In this document: positions 17,682 through 27,509 of the stretch, piece after piece | Position numbering within the stretch: position 1 is the stretch's first letter | Layout of the letters: the number at the start of each line of letters is the position of its first letter | Assembly: GCF_006742205.1 (NCBI RefSeq) | Contig: NZ_AP019721.1 | Coordinates: 868,001-932,000, forward strand | Direction: 5' to 3' | DNA: 64,000 bases | Origin: Staphylococcus epidermidis | GTDB lineage: Bacteria > Bacillota > Bacilli > Staphylococcales > Staphylococcaceae | Made by a program: the position numbers and the translations under genes | The notes under the pieces: model-generated | What the model saw: the letters and a program-made list of their open reading frames with translations, nothing else | Told to the model about the DNA's origin: nothing | Database searches by the model: none

Positions 17682-18476
17682 CTATTTATAAAGATGTGGT
17701 TTTAGATTTCTGAAAACTGGAATATATTCTCTTTGTTGATCTACTAAGTCTACATCGATATGTGTTGTTAGTACTCCTTCTTTATCATCTAAATGGTCTA
17801 AAATTTCACCATTAGGATTAATGACAATTGAATTTCCAGCATAATTGGTGTGACCATCATCACCACAACTATTACAAGCTACAATAAAAATATCATTTTC
17901 GATTGCTCTCGCTTTTAGTAATGATAACCAATGATCTAGTCTTGAGCTAGGCCACTGCGCTACATAAAAAGCAATTTTAGCACCTTTTCTAGCTGGATAG
18001 CGCAATATCTCTGGAAATCGCAAGTCATAACAAATGATTTGCGTCACAAGTGTTTGATCAGATAAATAAAAAGGTTCAGGGACTACATTTCCACCACATA
18101 AAAAGTCTGGCTCACGTAACATTGGCACGAGATGTACTTTGTCATATTCATTAATCAATTCTTTGTTTTTATTAATTGCAAAAGCAGTATTATATATATG
18201 GTTTTCTCTTATATTTGACACTGAACCTGCAATGATATCTACATTAAATGTATGTGCTAAGTCTTTTATAAAGAGAGAGCTGTCTTTAAGATTTTTATCA
18301 GCTTTTTGTTCTAATTCTTCTAATGCATAACCGTTATTCCACATTTCTGGAAGCACGACGACACTGGTATCTTTATCTAAGTATTGATTAAACTTAGTTT
18401 TGATATTTTGCATATTTTTATCAACATTTCCACGTTCTACATTGAATTGAAGTATTTGGATTTTCAATATATTCAC
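17682..18476 (-). CDS. Nitrilase-superfamily carbon-nitrogen hydrolase
   Basis: A 264-residue protein with the Glu-Lys-Cys triad of the nitrilase superfamily: E44 in 'VLPEMW', K113 in 'EYDKVHL' and C149 in '[11 protein letters not shown]'. The motif set resembles omega-amidase/YafV-type branches, but the substrate cannot be told from sequence. The start is GTG 18476; a TTG at 18467 has better spacing from GGCGGG, so the exact start is unsure. A homologue occupies the same place beside hld in other staphylococci; no functional link to agr is known to me. Confidence 0.85.
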   Translation of the reverse strand: MNILKIQILQFNVERGNVDKNMQNIKTKFNQYLDKDTSVVVLPEMWNNGYALEELEQKADKNLKDSSLFIKDLAHTFNVDIIAGSVSNIRENHIYNTAFAINKNKELINEYDKVHLVPMLREPDFLCGGNVVPEPFYLSDQTLVTQIICYDLRFPEILRYPARKGAKIAFYVAQWPSSRLDHWLSLLKARAIENDIFIVACNSCGDDGHTNYAGNSIVINPNGEILDHLDDKEGVLTTHIDVDLVDQQREYIPVFRNLKPHLYK

Positions 18477-18818
18477 CCGCCTATCGTTTTAGTTATAAGA
18501 TACTAAAATTGCCAGTTAAAGGCAAAATTTCATTTAAAATATCTAAAATTTAATCATGTTAATCTATACATACAACTATATTGAACTAACATAAATTTTG
18601 AAATTTTGTTAGGCTTAGGGTAAAGCTTTAGCTTACATTTAATTATCAAGTAATAATTAAAATAAAAATATTCTTGAATTCTGTTGTTTACAAATAGTTA
18701 CTTTTACGTTTCAACTTTATTAATATTAATTTTCAATAATCATATTTAAATGCAAAATGCTTAGTTTTTTTATATACTTGAACTAACAAAAGATTGTAAT
18801 GGGGAGGTGGTTGAATTT
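18477..18818. other. AT-rich divergent intergenic region before sdrH
   Basis: I see no gene. It must carry the promoter of the hydrolase on one side and of sdrH on the other. TATACT at 18773-18778 is a plausible sdrH -10, and GGGGAGGTGG at 18801-18810 is its ribosome-binding site. Confidence 0.4.
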
Positions 18819-20120
18819 ATGAAAAAGTTTAACATTAAACATTCATTTATGCTTACGGGCTTTGCTTTCATGGTAACTACATCATTATTCAGTCACCAAG
18901 CACATGCTGAAGGTAATCATCCTATTGACATTAATTTTTCTAAAGATCAAATTGATAGAAATACAGCTAAGAGCAATATTATCAATCGAGTGAATGACAC
19001 TAGTCGCACAGGAATTAGTATGAATTCGGATAATGATTTAGATACAGATATCGTTTCAAATAGTGACTCAGAAAATGACACATATTTAGATAGTGATTCA
19101 GATTCAGACAGTGACTCAGATTCAGATAGTGACTCAGATTCAGATAGTGACTCAGATTCAGATAGTGACTCAGATTCAGACAGTGATTCAGACTCAGATA
19201 GTGACTCAGATTCAGACAGTGATTCAGATTCAGATAGTGATTCAGACTCAGATAGTGACTCAGATTCAGATAGTGATTCAGACTCTGGTACAAGTTCAGG
19301 TAAGGGTTCACATACCGGAAAAAAACCTGGTAACCCTAAAGGAAATACAAATAGACCTTCTCAAAGACATACGAATCAACCCCAAAGGCCTAAATACAAT
19401 CAAACAAATCAAAACAATATAAACAATATAAACCATAATATTAATCATACACGTACTAGTGGAGATGGTGCGCCTTTTAAACGTCAACAAAATATTATTA
19501 ATTCTAATTCAGGTCATAGAAATCAAAATAATATAAATCAATTTATATGGAACAAAAATGGCTTTTTTAAATCTCAAAATAATACCGAACATAGAATGAA
19601 TAGTAGCGATAATACCAATTCATTAATTAGCAGATTCAGACAATTAGCCACGGGTGCTTATAAGTACAATCCGTTTTTGATTAATCAAGTAAAAAATTTG
19701 AATCAATTAGATGGAAAGGTGACAGATAGTGACATTTATAGCTTGTTTAGAAAGCAATCATTTAGAGGAAATGAATATTTAAATTCATTACAAAAAGGGA
19801 CAAGCTATTTCAGATTTCAATATTTTAATCCACTTAATTCTAGTAAATACTATGAAAATTTAGATGATCAGGTTTTAGCTTTAATTACAGGAGAAATCGG
19901 CTCAATGCCAGAACTTAAAAAACCTACGGATAAAGAAGATAAAAATCATAGCGCCTTCAAAAACCATAGTGCAGATGAGATAACAACAAATAATGATGGA
20001 CACTCCAAAGATTATGATAAGAAAAAGAAAATACATCGAAGTCTTTTATCGTTAAGTATTGCAATAATTGGAATTTTTCTAGGAGTCACTGGACTATATA
20101 TCTTTAGAAGAAAAAAGTAA
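18819..20120 (+). CDS. sdrH: SdrH-like serine-aspartate repeat protein, membrane-anchored
   Basis: A 433-residue secreted protein. It has a signal peptide ('[21 protein letters not shown]', cleavage after AHA), a short N-terminal region, an SD dipeptide-repeat stretch (about residues 87-157), an Asn/Gln-rich linker, a globular region ('[16 protein letters not shown]...') and a C-terminal membrane segment with 'FRRKK'. It has no LPXTG motif, unlike SdrC/D/E/F/G, so it should stay in the membrane. I start at ATG 18819, 8 bases after GGGGAGGTGG; the in-frame GTG 18807 lies inside that site. Confidence 0.9.
   Translation: MKKFNIKHSFMLTGFAFMVTTSLFSHQAHAEGNHPIDINFSKDQIDRNTAKSNIINRVNDTSRTGISMNSDNDLDTDIVSNSDSENDTYLDSDSDSDSDSDSDSDSDSDSDSDSDSDSDSDSDSDSDSDSDSDSDSDSDSDSDSDSDSDSDSDSDSGTSSGKGSHTGKKPGNPKGNTNRPSQRHTNQPQRPKYNQTNQNNINNINHNINHTRTSGDGAPFKRQQNIINSNSGHRNQNNINQFIWNKNGFFKSQNNTEHRMNSSDNTNSLISRFRQLATGAYKYNPFLINQVKNLNQLDGKVTDSDIYSLFRKQSFRGNEYLNSLQKGTSYFRFQYFNPLNSSKYYENLDDQVLALITGEIGSMPELKKPTDKEDKNHSAFKNHSADEITTNNDGHSKDYDKKKKIHRSLLSLSIAIIGIFLGVTGLYIFRRKK
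19088..19286 (+). repeat. SD-repeat-encoding tandem DNA in sdrH
   Basis: Imperfect 18-bp units (GATTCAGATTCAGATAGT with GAC/GAT and TCA/AGT synonymous variation) encode about 33 Ser-Asp pairs. Such tracts change length by slippage or recombination between strains. Confidence 0.9.
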
Positions 20121-20126
20121 TAAAAT

Positions 20127-20174
20127 AAGCATCTCGCCATGTATGATAATTAATTTATACATGATGAGATGCTT
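20127..20174. terminator. Bidirectional terminator between sdrH and mroQ
   Basis: AAGCATCTC and GAGATGCTT form the base of the stem, and an inner ATGTAT/ATACAT extends it. TTTTATTTT follows on the + strand. The flanking genes converge on it. Confidence 0.85.
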
Positions 20175-20179
20175 TTATT

Positions 20180-20920
20180 TTAAAATATAAGATGGAATAT
20201 AAATGTTGCTTGTTCTTGCAATTTTTTAATAGAATCTCCACCCACAACTTGAGTTAATACAACCGAACCATTCATAAGCATGTGTATGCCTATAGGTACA
20301 GCAATTCGTTTTGTGTAAACATAAGCAAGTGAGAAAATGACTCCCATTCCAAAATATACCGGTATAAATTTGAAGTCATTATGTGCTAAAGCGAATATTA
20401 GAGAACTTACTATAGAAGCAATGATAAAGCTTACCACACGTGATCCCTTTATAAAGTTATACAATTCTCCGAAGATAACTTTACGAAAAACGTATTCCTC
20501 TAAAATGGGACCTACTATGGATATTAAAACGATAAATATCGGCATTTGCTTAGCAATAGCCATTAACCTTTCAGTGTTTGGACTTCTTTGCGGACTGCCA
20601 TTGATGGCAAATAAAATTATACTGATGATGACTTGGTAAATCATCACAATACAAAATCCTAATAGAACCCAGGCGAAAATATATCTTTTAGGTTCCTTAT
20701 GTCCTTGTTCTAATTGAGTAGGATTTTTAATGGTTGCTTGCATGAAAATGATTAACAATGCAGCGATGATAAAGATAGATACTTGCATGATAATCATTGT
20801 TTGGGCAGTTTGCATTTTAGACATATCTCCAAGTAAATGGTTACCTAAAACCAACCCAGGTAGTATTTGAGCTAAACCGTAGAATAGAACGGTTAATAGG
20901 GATACCCATAACCTTTTCAT
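20180..20920 (-). CDS. mroQ: MroQ-like CPBP (Abi) family intramembrane metalloprotease
   Basis: A 246-residue protein with about seven hydrophobic segments. It carries the CPBP glutamate motif 'GPILEEYVFRKVIFGELY' (near 138-155) and the histidine motifs 'LAHNDFKFIPVYFGMG' and 'IGIHMLMNGSVV', which form the putative metal site. Its position next to sdrH and groESL matches S. aureus mroQ, a protease that promotes agr activity by affecting autoinducing-peptide processing or export. The name follows from that synteny. It is intact. Confidence 0.85.
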   Translation of the reverse strand: MKRLWVSLLTVLFYGLAQILPGLVLGNHLLGDMSKMQTAQTMIIMQVSIFIIAALLIIFMQATIKNPTQLEQGHKEPKRYIFAWVLLGFCIVMIYQVIISIILFAINGSPQRSPNTERLMAIAKQMPIFIVLISIVGPILEEYVFRKVIFGELYNFIKGSRVVSFIIASIVSSLIFALAHNDFKFIPVYFGMGVIFSLAYVYTKRIAVPIGIHMLMNGSVVLTQVVGGDSIKKLQEQATFIFHLIF

Positions 20921-21007
20921 AATTTCCCTCCATCTATATATGTATATTATATATTTTATCGTAAATAAAGGTTAAGTACAAAATTAATAATCCTTTTGGC
21001 TTGATAT

Positions 21008-21024
21008 ATTGACCAATTTTGATT
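21008..21024. promoter_or_regulatory. CtsR operator upstream of groES
   Basis: ATTGACC-AAT-TTTGATT is the heptad-N3-heptad arrangement of CtsR sites (TTTGACC-N3-TTTGACC) with three mismatches in all. It sits just upstream of CIRCE, as in the dual CtsR/HrcA control reported for S. aureus groESL. Confidence 0.6.
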
Positions 21025-21039
21025 AATATTAAAATCAGA

Positions 21040-21379
<340 letters not shown>

Positions 21380-21431
21380 AGAGCGAATTTTAAATATTAA
21401 TTAAATGATTTAATAAGTGGAGGTTGTTTAG

Positions 21432-23054
<1,623 letters not shown>

Positions 23055-23106
23055 ATATTTTATTGATTTTAGACATCAATATAAGTATTTAATTTAAATT
23101 ACTATC

Positions 23107-23143
23107 AAGCCTCTCAAAAGTTGAATAGACTTTTGAGAAGCTT
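23107..23143 (+). terminator. groESL terminator
   Basis: AAGCCTCTCAAAAGT and ACTTTTGAGAAGCTT pair with one mismatch around a 7-base loop, followed by TTTTT. Confidence 0.88.
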
Positions 23144-23471
23144 TTTTAGGTATGGGTTAAAATATTCGTAATTAAAAAATCATCAGATAAATCACTATAT
23201 AGTAAAGTTATAATGTTTAGTCAGTAAAACTCTAAGAAATCAACGATTTTAATGCAGTTATAAAAGTGTTATTTCAATGTTGAAAGTAATAAAAAGTCTT
23301 TAGTATTATTAGGGGAAATTAAATTGTGAAAAATTAAAATACATGATATATTATAAATTAAATAACGTATTGTGTATATTTTATCGATTATGCTCACACT
23401 GTAAATCAGTATCATAAGCATTTGATATCGAAGTTTAATTTAAATCAAAAAATTAGGAGGCACATACAACT
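23144..23471. other. AT-rich leader region of the LPXTG gene
   Basis: I see no gene or clear operator in this 328-base gap. It should hold the promoter of the wall-protein gene, whose Shine-Dalgarno (TTAGGAGGC, about 23453-23461) lies just before its ATG. Confidence 0.35.
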
Positions 23472-24446
23472 ATGAAAGACAACAAACCTAATAATTCGAA
23501 ATTAATTCAAACATATTTAAGTAAGAAAACTTTAAGATATGGTACAGCAAGTGCATTAACATTGGCACTCTATTTATTTAACAGTAACGTAACTGTGTAT
23601 GCGGATGAAAATACTGCAAACCAAAATCAAGGAACATCACCAAAAACTTCACAGACAGCACCTACAAATAATACTGAAAATACAGATGCCACAGCCATAA
23701 CAACAGATCAAAATAATAATGATGAAGAAGAATACGATGCGTCATATGAACTTCCAATTCTTTATGTAACTGTCTGGCTAGATGATCAAGGAAATATTAT
23801 TAAAGATGCTGTGGAAGATGCTAAAACCCCTGCTTCAGAAAGGCAACCGGTGAAAATTCCTGGGTACCAACATTATAGAACTTCTGTGAGTGACGGAATT
23901 ACTAAGTTTATTTATCGTAAAATTAGCACTGCACAATCACCTATAGTTGAAAATAATCAACAAGATAATAATACAAATAAAGTTGTTGAAACAACCAATC
24001 AAAATAAAGATGAAGTGAATGGAAAAGAACAAAATCAAGCAAATACTTCAGTAACAAATACACAAATTACCAAAAACGAGAAAGACGAAGACACAAAAAC
24101 ACTAAAGAAAGATAAAGACGAGAAAGAATCTAAAGACACAAAAACACCAAAGAAAGACAAAGAAAAGAAAGACAAAGAAAAGAAAGACATAAAAACTCCG
24201 AAGAAAGATAGAGAAGAGAAAAAACCAGTAATACCAAAAAGCGGCAAAGACGAGAAAGACACAAAAATAACTAAGAAAGACAAAGAAGACGAAATTACAA
24301 CAACTTCCAAGAAAGATAATAACAATGATGTACAAGATAAATTACCGGAAACAGGTAAAACAAACGATATTCAAAATCCTGCTTTAATAATGTTACTTGC
24401 TGGTTTAGGTTTATTAGGATTATTTAGAAATAAAATAAGAGAATAG
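23472..24446 (+). CDS. LPXTG cell-wall-anchored surface protein, Lys-rich repeats
   Basis: A 324-residue surface protein. A long signal peptide with a YSIRK-like charged start ('KKTLRYGTASALTLALYLF') precedes an NQT-rich segment. Next comes one small domain ('ELPILYVTVWLDDQGNIIKDAV...VKIPGYQHYRTSVSDGITKFIYRKI', about 92-155), whose last element recalls the GY...DG..Y ending of many Gram-positive wall-protein repeats. It continues as a highly charged KKDKE repeat stalk (about 205-285) and the sorting signal LPETG with a hydrophobic tail and 'FRNKIRE'. Sortase A should anchor it. It probably corresponds to one of the S. epidermidis Ses proteins, but I cannot say which. Ligand unknown. Confidence 0.88.
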   Translation: MKDNKPNNSKLIQTYLSKKTLRYGTASALTLALYLFNSNVTVYADENTANQNQGTSPKTSQTAPTNNTENTDATAITTDQNNNDEEEYDASYELPILYVTVWLDDQGNIIKDAVEDAKTPASERQPVKIPGYQHYRTSVSDGITKFIYRKISTAQSPIVENNQQDNNTNKVVETTNQNKDEVNGKEQNQANTSVTNTQITKNEKDEDTKTLKKDKDEKESKDTKTPKKDKEKKDKEKKDIKTPKKDREEKKPVIPKSGKDEKDTKITKKDKEDEITTTSKKDNNNDVQDKLPETGKTNDIQNPALIMLLAGLGLLGLFRNKIRE

Positions 24447-24456
24447 TTAGTCATAG

Positions 24457-24479
24457 AGTGTGGATGTACAATCCACACT
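24457..24479 (+). terminator. Terminator of the LPXTG gene
   Basis: Perfect arms AGTGTGGAT and ATCCACACT around GTACA, followed by TTTTTCT. Confidence 0.9.
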
Positions 24480-24840
24480 TTTTCTATATTAAAAACTTAA
24501 AGAATAGGGTGGCGAGTGTAGTTATTTGATAAATAATCATTGTAGAAAAATCACAGATACTCAACTTCGAGATAATGGAGATAGAAATCAAAAGTCAAAA
24601 ACTAATGTACTGAGTATCAATTTATTCGTTTTAGCTTTTGTACTTAAATCACACAAAAAGAAAACAATAAATTATTAAAGTGTCGACTAACGAAATTGTG
24701 AATATTCTTAAAAATTATATCCGAAGAAAATAATAATTAATATTTTTTTGTACATATAATGTCATATCAAATTAAATTAAATTAAAAGGTTTTATCACAT
24801 AGTTTTCAAGAGCATAAAAATCAAGATAAGAATAGAACTA
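24480..24840. other. Gene-free AT-rich interval
   Basis: Frequent stops occur in all frames I read, and I see no RNA-like structure. It separates two convergent genes, each with its own terminator. Confidence 0.4.
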
Positions 24841-24869
24841 GGATTATGAATGCTCTCTATTCATAATCC
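24841..24869 (-). terminator. Hairpin after the aminotransferase gene
   Basis: Perfect arms GGATTATGAAT and ATTCATAATCC around a 7-base loop, 13 bp past the stop of the leftward aminotransferase gene. The U-tract is poor. Confidence 0.6.
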
Positions 24870-24882
24870 CAGCCCCTTAAAC

Positions 24883-26172
24883 TTATTTAATATCATCAAT
24901 TGCATTAGCAATAGACTCAAAGACATAAGGAATATCTTCTTTTTCTACACAACTAAAGGCAATACGAATATCTGTACTATTTAAAGCAATAATACCAATT
25001 GAATAGTTATTAATTAAATGTTTACGTAATTCTTCTGGATCGACTTGATTTAATTTCAATGACATAAAGTATCCTGAATTAAAGTCATAGGCTTGCCAAT
25101 ATTTGGCATATTTATTATCATACACTACTTGTTTAGTTACTTCGTAGCGTTCTTTTAAAATATTGATATTTTGATCGATTTCTTTATCAAATTGCTCATG
25201 ATATTTAAGTACATGTTTGATTGCACTTTGAGAAGGTAGTGGAGAACTTGAAATATTGCTACGAATTAATCCTTTTACTTTAGCTTCTAGCGCATTTTTT
25301 AACGTTTCATGATCAATTCCAAACGTCATAAAGCCAACTCGGAACCCCCAAGAGAAGAATTCTTTAGTAGCTCCATCCAAACGCACTGGTAAAAGGTTAG
25401 AAGATTTCACCTGTGTTAAAGCCGTGAAAATTGACTGTTGGTAAACTTCTTCATAAAATAACCCATAGTATGCATCATCGACAACAGTTACTACTTTAGT
25501 ACCTTTATTAGCTAGTTCTTCAATTGCATTTACAATAGTATTAACTTCTTTTTTATTTGGTGTGTAACCAGTTGGGTTATTAGGATAATTTAAAATAATA
25601 ATCACTTTGTCTTTTTTATATTCTTTTAATGTTTTTACAAGTTCAGATGTAGTGAAGTGACCTGAGTCATCAAAAATAGAATACGTATTGATATGAGCAC
25701 CGTGACGTGTGCTAAATACAAGTTTATAATTACCCCAGTTGTGTGTCGGTAATAAGACGGTATCATCTGTATCTACAAATAAATCAGCTACTAGAGAAAG
25801 ACCGTGCGTGAGAGCATTTGTAACGATGGGACGAGAGATAGATTTAGACTTTAAGTCGGGATTTTCTTTAAGCATTTTTTTCTGCCATAAATCACGTAAT
25901 TCCTCTACACCTTGAGGAGGTGCATATGGGAAAATTTCATCCGGTGTAAGGTCATTAAACATTTGGTTAAGTGAATTTGCGTACATTTTACCTTCTTTTT
26001 TGGTTGCCATACCAATAGTAGCATTATATGTTGTGCGTTTTGCTTCGGCAGATTGCGATAAAATTCCTTTTGGATAAAACATATCTTTACCTAATTGTGA
26101 CATCATATCTAATACTTCTGGACTTGATTGCTTTATTTCATCATTCAATTTTTGGGCTAATGGATTCATCAT
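24883..26172 (-). CDS. PLP-dependent class I/II aminotransferase
   Basis: A 429-residue fold-type I PLP enzyme. It has 'NYPNNPTGYTPNKKEV' and 'VVDDAYYGLFYEE' (Asp/Tyr that contact PLP), the Schiff-base lysine in 'RLDGATKEFFSWGFRVGFM', and a C-terminal arginine in 'STDIRIAFSCVE' for the substrate carboxylate. Substrate specificity is not readable from sequence. The start is the first ATG, with AGAGG 8 bases upstream. It is transcribed away from the SOS-box/toxin locus and is monocistronic. Confidence 0.85.
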   Translation of the reverse strand: MMNPLAQKLNDEIKQSSPEVLDMMSQLGKDMFYPKGILSQSAEAKRTTYNATIGMATKKEGKMYANSLNQMFNDLTPDEIFPYAPPQGVEELRDLWQKKMLKENPDLKSKSISRPIVTNALTHGLSLVADLFVDTDDTVLLPTHNWGNYKLVFSTRHGAHINTYSIFDDSGHFTTSELVKTLKEYKKDKVIIILNYPNNPTGYTPNKKEVNTIVNAIEELANKGTKVVTVVDDAYYGLFYEEVYQQSIFTALTQVKSSNLLPVRLDGATKEFFSWGFRVGFMTFGIDHETLKNALEAKVKGLIRSNISSSPLPSQSAIKHVLKYHEQFDKEIDQNINILKERYEVTKQVVYDNKYAKYWQAYDFNSGYFMSLKLNQVDPEELRKHLINNYSIGIIALNSTDIRIAFSCVEKEDIPYVFESIANAIDDIK

Positions 26173-26273
26173 TGTCTTAACCTCTTTTCAATAATGTGTT
26201 TATATATATATTATCTTGTATTGCTTTAAAGATAAAGGGTTGTACTAAAGATATAAATTAAAAATTATCTATC

Positions 26274-26299
26274 AAAAACAGAACATACGTTCTGTTTTT
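26274..26299. promoter_or_regulatory. Palindrome with LexA-type SOS box
   Basis: Perfect 11-bp arms (AAAAACAGAAC and its complement) enclose ATAC. The core GAACATACGTTC fits the Gram-positive LexA pattern GAAC-RNRY-GTTC. It lies between the divergent aminotransferase and small toxin-like genes. No transcript reads into it from either neighbour, so it is an operator rather than a terminator. Confidence 0.7.
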
Positions 26300-26352
26300 A
26301 TGTTAAACTATTGATAGGTCATCATATTATATGACACTCATCTTTTTGGGAG

Positions 26353-26371
26353 GTGTAGTATAATGACGTGG
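26353..26371 (+). repeat. Direct repeat A, covering the start codon of the toxin-like ORF
   Basis: GTGTAGTATAATGACGTGG includes the last base of the ribosome-binding site and the ATG. It recurs at 26502-26519 (GTGTAGTATAATACGTGG) with a single-base deletion, beyond the ORF. Confidence 0.8.
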
Positions 26372-26458
26372 TGGCAAGATGGAATCATTACATTAATTAC
26401 CGGTGGCATACTCATTGTCTTTCGTATTTGGTTGGAAATAAAATGGAAAGGCAAATAG
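26363..26458 (+). CDS. Fst-like type I toxin peptide (candidate)
   Basis: A 31-residue peptide, too short for ordinary gene calling: start MTWWQDGIITLITGG, one hydrophobic helix, and a charged end (IKWKGK). The pattern I-T-G-x5-F-x2-W-L followed by basic residues resembles Fst/PepA1-type membrane toxins. GGGAGG lies 9 bases before the ATG. A TATTAT at 26325-26330 is a possible -10. A strong hairpin and a copy of the start-codon repeat lie downstream, as in par-type loci. The function is inference from architecture and from the pattern recalled for the family. Confidence 0.65.
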   Translation: MTWWQDGIITLITGGILIVFRIWLEIKWKGK

Positions 26459-26468
26459 ATGACCAAAA

Positions 26469-26501
26469 AACCCCAAGTCTGCTGGTACCAGACTTGGGGT
26501 T
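26469..26501. terminator. Terminator hairpin between the toxin-like ORF and its antisense RNA
   Basis: Thirteen-bp perfect arms with a 7-base loop. The U-run is on the - strand side (A's at 26465-26470); the + strand toxin transcript could also end here. Confidence 0.85.
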
Positions 26502-26519
26502 GTGTAGTATAATACGTGG
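26502..26519 (+). repeat. Direct repeat B downstream of the toxin-like ORF
   Basis: GTGTAGTATAATACGTGG is a copy of repeat A lacking one G. In the predicted antisense RNA it is the 5' segment that would pair with the toxin start region. Confidence 0.8.
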
Positions 26520-26644
26520 ATACAATTAAATTGTAACATTGTACTAAATAGACCGCAAACAATATTATATAAAGTGATGCTATTGAGTGTGGTTCATAGT
26601 TTTGTTTTAATTTGATATACTTTTATATTACTGAGGTGAAATAA

Positions 26645-26815
26645 ATGAAACACTTGACTAAAATATTTGTTGGATTAGCTATTGTACTATTTATAGTAGG
26701 GTATTATTTACAAGCGACAGATCACGATTCACAAGGTATAAAATTATTGTTAGCAGCAATTATGTTTATGATTTGTGCTTTTATTAATAGACATAATGAG
26801 CGTAAAAAAAAATAG
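26645..26815 (+). CDS. Small two-helix membrane protein, unknown
   Basis: A 56-residue ORF with a good ribosome-binding site (GAGGTG, 7 bases before the ATG). Two hydrophobic helices ('IFVGLAIVLFIVGYYL', 'LLLAAIMFMICAFI') are joined by a polar turn ('QATDHDSQGIK'), with a basic C-terminus (RHNERKKK). A terminator hairpin follows at 26963-27000. I do not recognise a family. Confidence 0.65.
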   Translation: MKHLTKIFVGLAIVLFIVGYYLQATDHDSQGIKLLLAAIMFMICAFINRHNERKKK

Positions 26816-26962
26816 ATACATTCATATGATAAAACTTCAAACATTATTTTAAGTTTTAAGTATATTAAATCAAACAGATGAAGTTTGTTTTGCTATTTTA
26901 ACAGTAATTTTAAAAGAATTTTAGTAATTGCTTTACGAAATTTGGTGAAATATTTAATTTTA

Positions 26963-27000
26963 GGGTGAAATGTAGAATTCAAATGAATTCAGTTTCATCC
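26963..27000 (+). terminator. Hairpin terminator containing GAATTC repeats
   Basis: GGGTGAAA...GAATTC pairs with GAATTC...TTTCATCC, with an internal mismatch bubble, and is followed by TTTTT. It resembles hairpins at 30778-30812 and 47597-47636. Confidence 0.75.
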
Positions 27001-27072
27001 TTTTTGTATATAGATGATATATACAGTATATTCCTGATGAAATAGAGATTTCTACTAATTTTTCGAAATCAC

Positions 27073-27112
27073 TTTACAAAAGTGTGTATATTGTATATAT
27101 TATGTATATACA
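27073..27112 (+). promoter_or_regulatory. pmt promoter with overlapping GntR-type operator
   Basis: TTTACA (27073-27078), 17 bp, then TATATT (27096-27101). The inverted repeat TGTATATA-N5-TATATACA (27092-27112) covers the -10 and lies 20 bp before the pmtR ATG, a natural site for autorepression by PmtR. Confidence 0.6.
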
Positions 27113-27131
27113 GAAGAAAAGGGGGACATCA

Positions 27132-27509
27132 ATGAAAATAATTTTGAAGAACAATAGTGAAAGTCCTATATATGAACAGATTAAGCAACAAATTAAAGAA
27201 AATGTTTTGAAAGGTCATGTTTCCCCTGGTGAACATCTTCCATCAATGCGTGAGTTAGCTAAAGATTTAAAAGTGAGTTTAATAACGACAAAACGAGCAT
27301 ATGAAGATTTGGAAAAAGATGGATTTGTAACAACTATTAGAGGTAAAGGAACCTTTGTAAAGGAACAAGATAATTCTATTCTAAAGGAAAAGCAATTTTT
27401 TGTTATTGAAAATTTAGCTCACTCTATGTCAAAAGAAGCCAAAACAATTGGAATGCCTTTAGAGGAATTAATAGAAATATTGACTATGATTTATGAGGAG
27501 GACGACTAA
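27132..27509 (+). CDS. pmtR: PmtR, GntR/YtrA-family repressor of the PSM exporter
   Basis: A 125-residue GntR regulator. The winged helix 'PIYEQIKQQIKENVLKGHVSPGEHLPSMRELAKDL' and 'GFVTTIRGKGTFVKEQ' precede a short helical YtrA-type tail. I start at ATG 27132 after AAAAGGGGGA; the in-frame codons from 27084 lie within the promoter/operator. The stop overlaps the pmtA ATG (TAATG). In S. aureus PmtR represses pmt until phenol-soluble modulins accumulate; here that role rests on identical gene order. Confidence 0.9.
   Translation: MKIILKNNSESPIYEQIKQQIKENVLKGHVSPGEHLPSMRELAKDLKVSLITTKRAYEDLEKDGFVTTIRGKGTFVKEQDNSILKEKQFFVIENLAHSMSKEAKTIGMPLEELIEILTMIYEEDD

Larger units (their letters stand above)
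26464..26523 (-). ncRNA. Candidate antisense antitoxin RNA (RNAII-like)
   Basis: On the - strand an extended -10 (TGTTACAAT, -10 at 26535-26530) would start an RNA near 26523. It reads through direct repeat B, then the hairpin AACCCCAAGTCTG/CAGACTTGGGGTT (26469-26501), and ends in TTTTTT (complement of 26465-26470). The product would be about 60 nt and complementary to the start-codon region of the toxin-like mRNA through the repeat. Ends are predicted, not mapped. Confidence 0.5.

Noticed and set aside
19088..19286. Regularly repeated DNA resembling a CRISPR-like array
   Set aside because: Units are contiguous 18-bp codon repeats with no spacers and lie in frame inside a gene.
19015..19422. 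Long open frames on both strands across the SD repeat, encoding Leu/Asn-Tyr/His or Ile-Gln-Thr repeats
   Set aside because: They are other-frame readings of the 18-bp repeat in sdrH, with no ribosome-binding site and no known family.
24035..24335. Ser/Phe-rich - strand frames opposite the Lys-rich stalk of the LPXTG gene
   Set aside because: These are complement readings of AAG/GAC-rich repeats with no start signals.
26338..26562. A 74-codon - strand open frame across the toxin-like locus
   Set aside because: It runs antisense through the hairpin and both repeats, lacks a ribosome-binding site and resembles no protein; the strand is better explained by a short antisense RNA.
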